Below the pieces are notes generated by a model. It was not told where the DNA came from and did no database searches. It saw only the letters and a list, made by a program, of their open reading frames with translations. Of a stretch of 64,000 bases of DNA, positions 35,208 to 44,139 are shown piece by piece; the first letter of the stretch is position 1, and the number at the start of each line of letters is the position of its first letter. A program made the position numbers and the translations under genes. Origin of the DNA: Marivirga lumbricoides (GTDB taxonomy: Bacteria; Bacteroidota; Bacteroidia; Cytophagales; Cyclobacteriaceae); the NCBI RefSeq assembly GCF_014636295.1, contig NZ_BMEC01000003.1:124001-188000 (forward strand). The letters run 5' to 3'.

Positions 35208-36596
35208 ATGGAAAAGGAAATTCAGAAGATTTTAATAATAGATGATGATGAGGATGTTTTGTTTGCTGCAAAAATGTTGCTGAAAAAACATGTGAAAGAA
35301 GTTTTAATTGAGAAAGATCCCCGGAAAATTCCTTTTTTACTCAATCAATCATCGTACGATGTAATCCTCTTAGACATGAATTTCAGCCAGGATACCACCA
35401 GTGGTAAGGAAGGGATGTATTGGCTGGAGCAAATAAAAGAAAGAGATCCTCATGCCGTGGTGATATTAATTACCGCTTATGGCGATGTTGAGACTGCCGT
35501 AAATGCTTTAAAGAAAGGAGCCACTGATTTTGTTTTAAAACCATGGCAAAATGAAAAACTAATAGCTACAATCCATGCTGCAGCCAAGTTGAAGAACTCC
35601 TACAATCAGGTAAATAAACTTCAGCAGGAAAAGCAGCAGCTGGAGGAATCTATTGATGCACCTTTTAAGTCAATCATTGGCGAAAGTAAAGCTTTGCGTA
35701 ATGTGTTCACTATTATAGACAAGGTGGCATCCACTGATGCAAACGTGTTGATTTTAGGTGAAAATGGAACGGGGAAAGAGCTAATTGCAAGAGCGCTTCA
35801 TAAAAAGTCCAGAAGGAAGGATAATTCATTTGTAAGTGTAGATATGGGAGCGCTTACTGATTCATTGTTTGAAAGTGAGCTTTTCGGGCATAAGAAAGGA
35901 GCATTTACAGATGCTAAAATAGACCGGGCAGGCCGATTTGAAATAGCTGATAAAGGCACTATTTTTCTTGATGAAATCGGCAACCTGAGTGCTGCCTTAC
36001 AAGCCAAGTTGCTGAATGTGCTTCAAAGCAGAACTGTTACAAGGCTGGGTAGTAATGAGGCAATCCCTTTTGACACCAGGTTAATCTGCGCCACCAATGA
36101 AGATATTCATTCCATGGTTGCAAAAGGTAATTTCAGACAGGATCTTCTTTACAGGATCAATACGGTGGAAATTCATTTGCCTGCTTTACGCGATCGCATT
36201 GAAGATATTCCATTGCTGGCAGATCACTTTTTGACGCTTTATGCATCAAAATATAAAAAAGAAGGCCTGAAAATTGATCCTTCTGCCATAAGATTGCTTC
36301 AGAAATATGGGTGGCCGGGAAATATTCGTGAGCTACAGCATGCAATAGAAAGAGCCACCATTATGAGTGATAATGTAAATTTGCAATCCGATGATTTCTT
36401 CTTTTTAAATAATAAAGGCCCCATTACAGAGCAGAGTGATAGCATGGAAGATAGTTTTAATCTGGATGAAGTGGAAAAGCAAACTATTCAAAAAGCCATA
36501 CAAATTCATGGAGGTAATATTTCTAAAGCCGCAGAAGAGCTAGGCTTAACCAGAGCCTCTTTATATAGAAGGATAAGTAAGTATGATATATCGTAA
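35208..36596 (+). CDS. sigma-54-dependent response regulator (NtrC-like)
   Basis: A 462-residue three-domain activator. The receiver domain (about 5-125) has D12/D13 and phosphoacceptor D56 (ILLDMNF). The AAA+ domain (about 155-390) has Walker A GENGTGKE (184-191) and Walker B FLDEIG (253-258); the sigma-54-contacting GAFTGA loop reads GAFTDA (231-236). A Fis-type helix-turn-helix ends the protein (GNISKAAEELGLTRASLYRR). It should activate sigma-54 promoters when phosphorylated by the kinase encoded next, whose start lies 14 bases inside this gene. Confidence 0.93.
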   Translation: MEKEIQKILIIDDDEDVLFAAKMLLKKHVKEVLIEKDPRKIPFLLNQSSYDVILLDMNFSQDTTSGKEGMYWLEQIKERDPHAVVILITAYGDVETAVNALKKGATDFVLKPWQNEKLIATIHAAAKLKNSYNQVNKLQQEKQQLEESIDAPFKSIIGESKALRNVFTIIDKVASTDANVLILGENGTGKELIARALHKKSRRKDNSFVSVDMGALTDSLFESELFGHKKGAFTDAKIDRAGRFEIADKGTIFLDEIGNLSAALQAKLLNVLQSRTVTRLGSNEAIPFDTRLICATNEDIHSMVAKGNFRQDLLYRINTVEIHLPALRDRIEDIPLLADHFLTLYASKYKKEGLKIDPSAIRLLQKYGWPGNIRELQHAIERATIMSDNVNLQSDDFFFLNNKGPITEQSDSMEDSFNLDEVEKQTIQKAIQIHGGNISKAAEELGLTRASLYRRISKYDIS

Positions 36597-37941
36597 CCCG
36601 CTTGCCAAAAGAATAATTATCAGGTTACTGATTCTGCTGGCTACCTTTTTTCTTTGGTCTGTATTTATGGCAAAAGGTGGTTATTTCATTGTAAATGTTA
36701 TAATGCTGGCGCTGGTGGCTGTTCAGGCACATGCATTTGTAAAAGAGCAAACAGCTAATCAGAAATCTACTAGCGATTTTCTTGAAAGTTTAAAGAATAA
36801 TAATTTAGATGGAACGGATGGTTTTAACAGTGAAAATGACCCTCTTTTAAGGGCTGAGTTTATAAAGATTAAGAGTGCAATTCGTGCCTCGCAAAAAGAA
36901 AAAGAAGCGGAATATCAATACTTCAGAAATATTGTGCAGCACGTAGGTATTGGCATTATTACTTTTAATCAAAATGGGGAAATTCAGCTTTACAATTTTG
37001 CCGCTAAAAAGCTTTTGAATACTTCTTACCAGATTAAGAAAATCAGCGATTTAGAAAGTGTGAGTCCTGAATTGGTAGAAACTTTTGAGACCCTGAAAAC
37101 AGGAGGGAGGAAGCTGGTTCAGGTTAATATCGGAGAGGAAATGAGACAACTTTCTGTATATGCTATAGAGCTTCAGCTACACGATAAGCAGTTCAAACTG
37201 GTTTCTATACAGAATATACAAAGTGAGTTGGATGAAAAGGAAATGGAAGCATGGAGAAACCTAATTAGGGTGCTTACGCATGAAATTATGAATTCAGTAA
37301 CTCCTATATCCTCACTTTCAGCCACAACAAAAGGGATGTTGGCCGCTCAAATGGAAGAAGAAAAACCCTGGTATTCAATTGAACATGAAGATATGTTGGA
37401 TTTACAGTCTTCCCTTCAAACTATAGAGAACAGGAGCGAAGGCTTGATCAGATTTCTTAATGAATTCAGAAGCTTAACACATACACCTACACCTAAATTT
37501 AAGGATGAACAGATTAATATTATTCTGGGAAGCATCTGTCTATTGATGGCTAAAGACCTGCAAAAAAATAATGTTAATCTGATAAAAAGCTTTGATGAGA
37601 ATCTGCCCGACATAAAAATAGATCGTGAATTGGTAGAGCAGGTAATAATTAATCTGGTAAAAAATGCTTCTGAGTCCTTCGGAGATGTAGAAGGGGAAAA
37701 AAAGATATGGATCAGTTCCAACCTTGATAGTAAAAACAGAGTCACTGTAACAGTGCGTGATAATGGTAGTGGAATTGAACCAGAAGCACTTACGAAAATT
37801 TTCATTCCATTTTTTACTACCAAGAAAAGTGGGTCAGGTATTGGACTAAGCCTTTCTAAGGAAATAATGAGAAAGCATCAGGGAAATATTTCTGTTCAGT
37901 CTGCGTTAGGAACGGGAACAGAGTTTACCTTAAAATTTTAG
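36583..37941 (+). CDS. sensor histidine kinase, partner of the NtrC-like regulator
   Basis: A 452-residue kinase with two membrane helices near the N-terminus (about 8-28 and 30-50) and almost no periplasmic part. A PAS-like domain (about 115-210) precedes the dimerisation domain, in which H233 (RVLTHEIMNSVTP) is the phosphorylated residue. The ATPase domain shows the N box NLVKNASESF, DNGSGIEPEAL and SGSGIGLSLSKEI. The plan resembles NtrB/NtrY kinases that sense internal signals. It overlaps the regulator gene by 14 bases and is followed after 44 bases by the ACP gene. Confidence 0.92.
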   Translation: MIYRNPLAKRIIIRLLILLATFFLWSVFMAKGGYFIVNVIMLALVAVQAHAFVKEQTANQKSTSDFLESLKNNNLDGTDGFNSENDPLLRAEFIKIKSAIRASQKEKEAEYQYFRNIVQHVGIGIITFNQNGEIQLYNFAAKKLLNTSYQIKKISDLESVSPELVETFETLKTGGRKLVQVNIGEEMRQLSVYAIELQLHDKQFKLVSIQNIQSELDEKEMEAWRNLIRVLTHEIMNSVTPISSLSATTKGMLAAQMEEEKPWYSIEHEDMLDLQSSLQTIENRSEGLIRFLNEFRSLTHTPTPKFKDEQINIILGSICLLMAKDLQKNNVNLIKSFDENLPDIKIDRELVEQVIINLVKNASESFGDVEGEKKIWISSNLDSKNRVTVTVRDNGSGIEPEALTKIFIPFFTTKKSGSGIGLSLSKEIMRKHQGNISVQSALGTGTEFTLKF

Positions 37942-37960
37942 TGATTACACATTAAAAAAT

Positions 37961-37968
37961 TATATTTG
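37961..37968 (+). promoter_or_regulatory. candidate -7 element before acp
   Basis: TATATTTG, an exact TAnnTTTG match, ends 17 bases before the ATG at 37986. It overlaps a possible GTG start at 37968, which argues that translation starts at the ATG. Confidence 0.45.
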
Positions 37969-37985
37969 TGGAAAATATTGTAAAA

Positions 37986-38234
37986 ATGCCAAAAGAAGAA
38001 ATTCAAAAAGCCATTACCAATATATTGGTAGAGAAACTGGGAATCCCCCAGTCCGAAGTAACCCCGGATGCTAGTTTCATCAAAGATCTGGGTATTGATT
38101 CATTGGATTACGCTGAGCTGGTGATGGAATTTGAACAGAACTTCAATATCAGAATTCCTGATATGGATGCTGAGAAACTTTCAACCGTAAATCAGGCTGT
38201 AAAGTACATTGATGCTAAACTAAGTGAGGGGTAA
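37986..38234 (+). CDS. acyl carrier protein
   Basis: An 82-residue ACP from the ATG at 37986. The phosphopantetheine site is S39 in LGIDSLDYAEL, and the acidic helix II (ELVMEFEQNFNIRIPD) is typical. Starting at the GTG at 37968 would add six residues but would overlap a promoter-like element. The gene is away from the usual plsX-fabH-fabD-fabG-acpP cluster and follows a two-component system, so it may be a specialised ACP rather than the main one, though the helix sequence is close to standard AcpP. I do not assign a symbol for that reason. Confidence 0.9.
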   Translation: MPKEEIQKAITNILVEKLGIPQSEVTPDASFIKDLGIDSLDYAELVMEFEQNFNIRIPDMDAEKLSTVNQAVKYIDAKLSEG

Positions 38235-38777
38235 ATAAATATTGGTATTAGCAATTTTTACCAATACTTTATTGATTGTGTTGAGGGAGCAAAAGCAAAT
38301 TTTGTCTGCTATTCTTAGTTGCTTAATTAAAATATTTAGGGAAAAGGGGGATACTGTAATGGCGGTCTTTTTGTGTTAAAGCTTAAGTTAGGTATTTAAA
38401 CATCATGCTTTTATCAGTATTCTAATGCTAATCAGAGAAATTTAGGGACAATTAAGTTGGGTAGAGAAAGATCTGGTTTGTAAGAAGAGATCTTCCCACC
38501 TTTCATTAATGAAACAAGCAGATGGTGCCAATATTTTAAAGGTGTTTTAAGTGAAAAGCACTAAAACTCTCAAAGTTAATTTTAACCTTAACATACAAGT
38601 AATAGATTGTTATTTTGATCTTAGTAAGTTTGCTTTCAACAGATTGAATATAGCACTATAGCTAACTAATTACATAATTTTATTAAATATATACCTATAA
38701 TAGTAGAATCATAACCGCTCTATATTTTTTGCATTCATGCCACTTGAATTATTAATCTCAGAATTTCATCAGCCAGT
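38235..38777 (+). other. 543-base intergenic region before the TonB receptor gene
   Basis: AT-rich spacer with no gene-length frame. A weak stem-loop (8-bp stem, 38240-38266, ATTGGTA / TACCAAT core) followed by CTTTATT may terminate acp transcription. Near 38722 TATATTTTTTGC resembles the -7 element with one extra T and lies about 45 bases before the receptor start. I see no tRNA, riboswitch or repeat. Confidence 0.5.
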
Positions 38778-41168
38778 ATGAAAGTACTTTCCAGTCTAGT
38801 CATTGTGTCCTTCCTGTCATTGATGCAGGTTTTCTCTCAAAAAGTTTCAGTAAGCGGATACATTAAAGAGGCTTCTTCCGGGGAATCCCTCATAGGAGCT
38901 ACCGTAATAGATGCAGCTAACCCCTCGGTGGGGCAGGTATCTAATGTATATGGTTACTATTCATTGCAATTAGAGCCTGGAGCATATACTCTACGAGTTT
39001 CCTTTGTTGGGTATAAGCCTAAAGAAGTTAAAGTAGACCTGAATAGTGATGCTACAATTAATTTTGAGTTAGAAGAGGAAACCTCCAGTTTGGAAGAAGT
39101 TGTTGTAAGTGCCCGGAGAAAAGATGAGAATGTAAGCTCTGTTAAAATGAGCACAGAAAGGCTTCAGATTGAGAGGATAAAATCAATTCCTGCACTTTTT
39201 GGAGAAGTAGATGTTATTAAAAGCATTCAACTACTTCCCGGAATCACCTCAGCAGGTGAAGGAACAACCGGGATGTTTGTAAGAGGTGGTTCCTCTGATC
39301 AGAACCTGATTTTATTAGATGAGGCAACTGTTTATAATGCCAGCCATTTATTAGGTTTCTTCTCAGTCTTTAATCCTGATGCCATTAAAAATGTGGAAAT
39401 CTACAAGGGAGGGATTCCGGCCAGGTATGGGGGGAGAATTTCTTCTATTCTGGACATACAAATGAGAGAGGGGAATAATAAAAAATTGGAGTTGTCAGGT
39501 GGCTTAGGGAGTATAAGCAGTAGGTTTACTGCTGAAGGACCTATTATTAAGGATAAATCTTCATTGCTTGTTTCCGGCCGAAGAACTTATGCTGATATCT
39601 TTTTAGGCCTGGCGCAGGATGAGGATATTAGAAATAACACTTTATATTTTTATGATTTGAATGCTAAATTCAATTATCAGTTTAATGAAAAAGATAAAAT
39701 CTTTGTTTCAGGTTATTTCGGACGGGATAGATTAGGGTTTCAGGATTTATTTGGATTCGATTGGGGAAACTCTACTTTCTCATTGAGGTGGAACCACTTG
39801 TTTAGCGATAAGTTATTTTTAAACACCACGGCTCTTTACAGTAACTTCGATTATGGATTTGATGTAAATACAGCCGGACTGGCTTATCAATGGAAGTCAG
39901 GATTGCAAGAGTATAACCTTAAATTCGATTTTAACTATTATCTGAACAATAACAATACCATCAGTTTTGGAGCTAATACAATATACCATGTATTTTCGCC
40001 TGCTAATATTGAATCAAAAGATTCTAATATCAGAAACCTGGGCTTGGCAAATGATTATGCCCTTGAAACTGCATTTTATATATCAAACCTGCATGAAGTT
40101 AGCCAGAAACTTAGCCTGGAATATGGGTTGCGCTATTCTTCTTTTGCTAAAGTAGGACGTGATTCAGTATCTATTTACGAGGAGGGTATGCCAAGAGCAG
40201 AGGAAAACATAGTAGGTGTTGATGTGTATGATTCATGGGAGATGGTTAAATATTATGGAGGGCTTGAGCCACGTCTTGGTATTAGGTATATGATTGATTC
40301 TAAAAACTCAGTAAAAGCCTCTTATAACAGAATGTTGCAGTATCTTCAGGTAGCTAGTAATGCTACTGCCGGCTTTCCAACAGATCGATGGATTCCGGCT
40401 GATTCCTATATAAAGCCTTTAATTGGAGATCAAGTAGCTTTGGGTTATTTCAAAAATTTCTCTGAAAACATCTGGGAGGTGTCGGTAGAAGGTTATTATA
40501 AATGGATGCAGAACGTAGTGGATTTCCTTCCCGGAGAGGATATCCTGCTAAACGATAAAATTGAAACAGCAGTGGCTGAAGGGAAAGCTTGGGCCTACGG
40601 AAGTGAATTTTTAATAAGGCGCAACCTCGGTAAAACTACTGGTTGGGTAAGTTATACATTGGCGCGCACTCAGCGGCAGATTGATGGTGTAGCCTCCGGT
40701 AATCCTTATCTGGCCAGATATGATAAAACACATGATATTTCAGTAGTACTTTCGCATCAAATTAACGACAAACTTTCTCTTTCCGGCAACTGGGTGTATG
40801 CTACAGGAGCAGCAGTTACATTCCCTGAAGGAAGATATGTTATCGATGGACAGTCAATCCCTTATTACGATGACTCCAAACGTAATACCAGCAGAATGCC
40901 TAGCTATCATAGAATGGATGTTGCCCTTAACTGGAAACTTAATAGCAAAAGAAGAGGCTATGAGCATGAACTTAATTTCTCACTCTACAATGCTTATAAC
41001 AGAAAGAATGTTTTTTCTATTGAGTTCAAGAATGTGAATAATAAAAATCCTAATTATGATAGCGATACAGATGGACCTGTAACCAGTACTACTCCTGAAT
41101 CTGTTAAAACTGCATTATTCGGAATCATTCCTTCTATTACATATAACTTTAAATTTACCGGTAAATGA
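38778..41168 (+). CDS. TonB-dependent receptor with N-terminal carboxypeptidase-regulatory domain
   Basis: A 796-residue outer-membrane receptor. After a signal peptide (1-20) a CarboxypepD_reg-like domain (about 23-105) is followed by a plug with the typical LLPGITSAGEGTTGMFVRGG (about 155-175) and DEATVYNASHLLGFFSVFNP, then a barrel of aromatic beta strands to the end. It imports or exports a substrate using TonB energy; the substrate is not predictable. It pairs with a DUF4249 lipoprotein whose start overlaps its stop by four bases. This receptor/DUF4249 pairing is recurrent in Bacteroidota and differs from SusC/SusD. Confidence 0.93.
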   Translation: MKVLSSLVIVSFLSLMQVFSQKVSVSGYIKEASSGESLIGATVIDAANPSVGQVSNVYGYYSLQLEPGAYTLRVSFVGYKPKEVKVDLNSDATINFELEEETSSLEEVVVSARRKDENVSSVKMSTERLQIERIKSIPALFGEVDVIKSIQLLPGITSAGEGTTGMFVRGGSSDQNLILLDEATVYNASHLLGFFSVFNPDAIKNVEIYKGGIPARYGGRISSILDIQMREGNNKKLELSGGLGSISSRFTAEGPIIKDKSSLLVSGRRTYADIFLGLAQDEDIRNNTLYFYDLNAKFNYQFNEKDKIFVSGYFGRDRLGFQDLFGFDWGNSTFSLRWNHLFSDKLFLNTTALYSNFDYGFDVNTAGLAYQWKSGLQEYNLKFDFNYYLNNNNTISFGANTIYHVFSPANIESKDSNIRNLGLANDYALETAFYISNLHEVSQKLSLEYGLRYSSFAKVGRDSVSIYEEGMPRAEENIVGVDVYDSWEMVKYYGGLEPRLGIRYMIDSKNSVKASYNRMLQYLQVASNATAGFPTDRWIPADSYIKPLIGDQVALGYFKNFSENIWEVSVEGYYKWMQNVVDFLPGEDILLNDKIETAVAEGKAWAYGSEFLIRRNLGKTTGWVSYTLARTQRQIDGVASGNPYLARYDKTHDISVVLSHQINDKLSLSGNWVYATGAAVTFPEGRYVIDGQSIPYYDDSKRNTSRMPSYHRMDVALNWKLNSKRRGYEHELNFSLYNAYNRKNVFSIEFKNVNNKNPNYDSDTDGPVTSTTPESVKTALFGIIPSITYNFKFTGK

Positions 41169-42028
41169 CTCAGTTAAGAAATATACTTGTTTTTGCCTGT
41201 TTTATAGGATGTTCACTTGCCTGCCAGGAACTTATTGAGTTAGATTTAGCACAAAGTGAGTCGCGGGTTGTAGTAGAGGGGATTTTCACGGATGCAGACG
41301 GCCCTCATAGAATAAAGATATCTAAAACTATTAATTATTATGACACCGGTAAAACGCCTCCTGTAACAGATGCTGCAGTACAACTGTTGGATTCTGCCGA
41401 AAACTTGCTTTCTACATTTACTTATAATGCTGAGGATAGTACCTACCTAAGTCCTGAAGGCTTGAAAGGAGAAGTAAGTAAAACATATATTGTTCAAATA
41501 GAAGTAGATGGAGATATTTACCGGGCAAAAGGTACTATTTTAAGAAATGCCACTTTAGATTCACTCTACTACCTTTCCGAGAAACAACTTGAAATGTTGG
41601 GCCAACCCGTTTTTGGAGAGGGGTATTTTTTATTTGCTAATGGTAACCTTAACCGACCAGGTGTACAATATTTTAAGTTACAATTGAAAGTAAATGACAC
41701 TTTAAAGAATTCACGATCAGATCTGGCTAACTCTATTTTATCTTCTGAATTTTTTGGTAGTGAGTTTAGAGGGTTACCTATTCCAGGTTCTTATAAAAAA
41801 GATGATACTGTTTCTTTAAGACTATTTTCATTGGATGAGGCTGTATATGACTATTATACAGAATTTATCAACTTATTATTTAATGATGGAGGGGTTTTTA
41901 GCCCGCCACCTGTTAATGCCACCAGCAATATTTCAAACATCACTACACCTGAAAACTTCCCTTTAGGATATATTCAGTTTAGTTCAGTGCTGGAGCAGGA
42001 GGTTATTATTAAAGATGATGAAAAGTAA
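41165..42028 (+). CDS. DUF4249 family lipoprotein partner of TonB receptor
   Basis: A 287-residue exported protein with a lipoprotein signal; C16 (FIGC) or C20 (SLAC) is the likely acylated residue. The N-terminal third reads SRVVVEGIFTDADGPHRIKIS and later PPVTDAAVQL, the Ig-like opening typical of DUF4249. It ends in FPLGYIQFSSV followed by a short charged tail. Family members are encoded next to TonB receptors and probably form their surface partner. Function otherwise unknown. The ATGA overlap with the receptor gene indicates coupled translation. Confidence 0.85.
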   Translation: MTQLRNILVFACFIGCSLACQELIELDLAQSESRVVVEGIFTDADGPHRIKISKTINYYDTGKTPPVTDAAVQLLDSAENLLSTFTYNAEDSTYLSPEGLKGEVSKTYIVQIEVDGDIYRAKGTILRNATLDSLYYLSEKQLEMLGQPVFGEGYFLFANGNLNRPGVQYFKLQLKVNDTLKNSRSDLANSILSSEFFGSEFRGLPIPGSYKKDDTVSLRLFSLDEAVYDYYTEFINLLFNDGGVFSPPPVNATSNISNITTPENFPLGYIQFSSVLEQEVIIKDDEK

Positions 42029-42225
42029 TAGATGATCTGCCGAATTTTCAAAACGTAGCGGCTGTTTATTCATAACCAGTTTATATTCAGGTTATTTAAG
42101 TGTTACTAATTTTATCTACGTGTTATCATAATCGTCTATCTTTCCCATATATTTATTAATACCATAATTATTGCATAAAGCCTGAATAACAATTATAGAC
42201 GATCTTTAGGAAACCAAAAGATTCC

Positions 42226-43068
42226 ATGAAGACACATTATAAGACATTAGTTATTTCAGATGTTCACTTGGGCACAAGTAGTTCAAAAGCCAAAGAATTA
42301 GTAAAATTTCTTAAGCAAAGCACCTGTGAAAAGCTTATTCTTAACGGAGATATTATTGATGGCTGGCAGTTGAAAAAGTATGGTACCTGGAAAAGGAAAC
42401 ATACTCGTTTCTTCAACAGGATTCTTAAAATGATTGAATTAAATAACACTGAAGTTATTTATTTAAGGGGTAACCATGATGATTTTCTTGATCAGGTATT
42501 GCCATTTAAGGTAGGAAACCTATCCATTGTGAGGGATTATGTTTTGGAGAGTAATAACAGAAAACTATACGTTGTCCATGGCGATATTTTCGATTCAATT
42601 ACTACCAACCTTAAGTGGGTAGCCAAATTAGGAGATATTGGTTACACTTTCCTATTATGGCTAAATGCCCGATATAATTTTTATAGAAGAAAGAAAGGCC
42701 TTCCATACTACTCTTTAAGTCAGGTGGTAAAGTCAAAAGTAAAATCAGCGGTTTCTTATATTGATGATTTCGAGACACAACTGGCAGAGATTGCTAAAAT
42801 TAAAGGCTGTGAAGGAATAATCTGCGGTCATATTCATCAGCCTGCTTTAAAAGAAATTAATGGTATTACATACATGAATTCAGGAGACTGGGTTGAGTCC
42901 TTGAGTGCACTGGCAGAGGACGAAAATGGCGAATGGAGCCTTGTTTACTATGCAGATAGCAAAGAAGAGAATACAGTATCCATGAAGGCACACCCATCTG
43001 AAGATGAAGACGAACATGATTTCAGCATGGAGGATGCATTGGATCGCTTAAGAAAGCGCACCGCATAA
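42226..43068 (+). CDS. LpxH-like metallophosphoesterase (second copy)
   Basis: A 280-residue calcineurin-like phosphoesterase with SDVHLG (10-15), NGDIIDGW, RGNHDDF, VHGDIFD and CGHIHQP as metal-binding blocks. A helical insertion with FLLWLNARYNFYRRKKGLP (about residues 142-160) is characteristic of the group annotated as UDP-2,3-diacylglucosamine diphosphatases in Bacteroidota and may bind membrane lipid. It is distinct from the 256-residue LpxH-like protein 9 kb away. The gene 33 bases downstream encodes a kinase-motif protein, so the two may act on one lipid substrate. Confidence 0.85.
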   Translation: MKTHYKTLVISDVHLGTSSSKAKELVKFLKQSTCEKLILNGDIIDGWQLKKYGTWKRKHTRFFNRILKMIELNNTEVIYLRGNHDDFLDQVLPFKVGNLSIVRDYVLESNNRKLYVVHGDIFDSITTNLKWVAKLGDIGYTFLLWLNARYNFYRRKKGLPYYSLSQVVKSKVKSAVSYIDDFETQLAEIAKIKGCEGIICGHIHQPALKEINGITYMNSGDWVESLSALAEDENGEWSLVYYADSKEENTVSMKAHPSEDEDEHDFSMEDALDRLRKRTA

Positions 43069-43101
43069 TGTAATATTTGCTGAAAGGCTTTATCTTCGGG
43101 T

Positions 43102-44127
43102 ATGGCTCTTATCAGTAAAAAGAAGAATATTTATCCGATAGGTGATCCGCTCCGTAATTACCTGGTTAATCACGGACGTGCTATTGAAATTCCTATTACC
43201 TATAGCGATCTCACGAGGTATAATAATGCTATTCCATTATATGATGGTGATGGAAAAGACACTCTTTGGGAAACCTTGTTTTTTCCGCAGGATGACATGA
43301 ATCATATATATTTTGGCTTAAAAAATATATACGCCATCCTTAAAGCAGATGGAGACCTTTCAGTAATGGAACATTTGTATGTTGACAGGGTAGATGCCTG
43401 TACTTACGGAAACACTTACCCTTTCAGAGTTCGTATAGTTAATCGTATTAACGATAACTTTGATTACTTCTATATTAAAAAAGCTGATGCTTCCAGAATT
43501 TACGGGCTGGAGCTGGAACACCTGCTTTCCCCCAACAGAATGAGCTACATTGTGAATGGTAGCACATTAATTGAAGAACATATTCCCGGCATTCCAGGTG
43601 ATCAATTTATTAAAAGCTATATGAATGATGAAAAGCTTAATAAAATTCGAATCGCTAAAGAGTTTGTGAAATTTACGGAGCGTTGTTTTGTCCGATTGTT
43701 GGGGGATATGCATTCTAACAATTTTGTGATTGATGTAACGCCCGACTTTGAGGAAGTTCATTACAGGATAAAATCTATTGATTTCGACCAGCAATCTTAT
43801 GAGGGAAGAAAAGTGGTTTATATGCCGCAATACTTTAAACAAAACAATCCTATTATAAACATTGGGCTTGAGCTGATGACCCCTGCCACAGTAAAGCAGT
43901 ACCAGAAAGAGGAAAGATCATTAATTGTAAATAGGATGAAAGCTTCAACTCATAATTTGAAGGCTTTAATGAGAAGTATGAGAAAGGATAAGATTTCAAT
44001 CCCTGAAAATGTGAGTAATTTAAAGAAAGAACTGGCAGACCACTACAAACACTCTTCTTTTCTGGAAAGTAAAAGCATGGGCGATGTGGTGGCTACAAGC
44101 CTTCAATATCTTCATGATAATCACTAA
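43102..44127 (+). CDS. uncharacterised protein with kinase-like motifs
   Basis: A 341-residue cytosolic protein I do not recognise by family. Its centre reads like a divergent protein-kinase-like fold: YIKK (124-127) could hold the ATP-binding lysine, LEEH-type segment IEEHIPGIPGDQF (158-170) the hinge, GDMHSNNF (201-208) the catalytic loop (compare HGDxHxxN of aminoglycoside phosphotransferases), and IDFD (226-229) the metal-binding DFG equivalent. The glycine-rich loop is not evident. It follows the LpxH-like phosphoesterase by 33 bases, so phosphorylation of a lipid A precursor or other envelope lipid is an attractive but untested idea. It converges on the DUF3857 gene. Confidence 0.65.
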   Translation: MALISKKKNIYPIGDPLRNYLVNHGRAIEIPITYSDLTRYNNAIPLYDGDGKDTLWETLFFPQDDMNHIYFGLKNIYAILKADGDLSVMEHLYVDRVDACTYGNTYPFRVRIVNRINDNFDYFYIKKADASRIYGLELEHLLSPNRMSYIVNGSTLIEEHIPGIPGDQFIKSYMNDEKLNKIRIAKEFVKFTERCFVRLLGDMHSNNFVIDVTPDFEEVHYRIKSIDFDQQSYEGRKVVYMPQYFKQNNPIINIGLELMTPATVKQYQKEERSLIVNRMKASTHNLKALMRSMRKDKISIPENVSNLKKELADHYKHSSFLESKSMGDVVATSLQYLHDNH

Positions 44128-44139
44128 TTGAGCAGAAAT

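Noticed and set aside
37416-37823. 135-codon open frame opposite the sensor kinase gene
   Set aside because: Antisense to the ATPase domain of the kinase, with no start context or motif.
38235-38777. possible RNA gene or riboswitch in the 543-base gap
   Set aside because: I found only one weak hairpin and no conserved core of a known RNA; the gap is best described as spacer.
42131-42203. 9-bp inverted repeat (ATCGTCTAT / ATAGACGAT) 55 bases apart upstream of the second LpxH-like gene
   Set aside because: Arms are short and far apart, with no further symmetry; chance is a sufficient explanation without conservation data.
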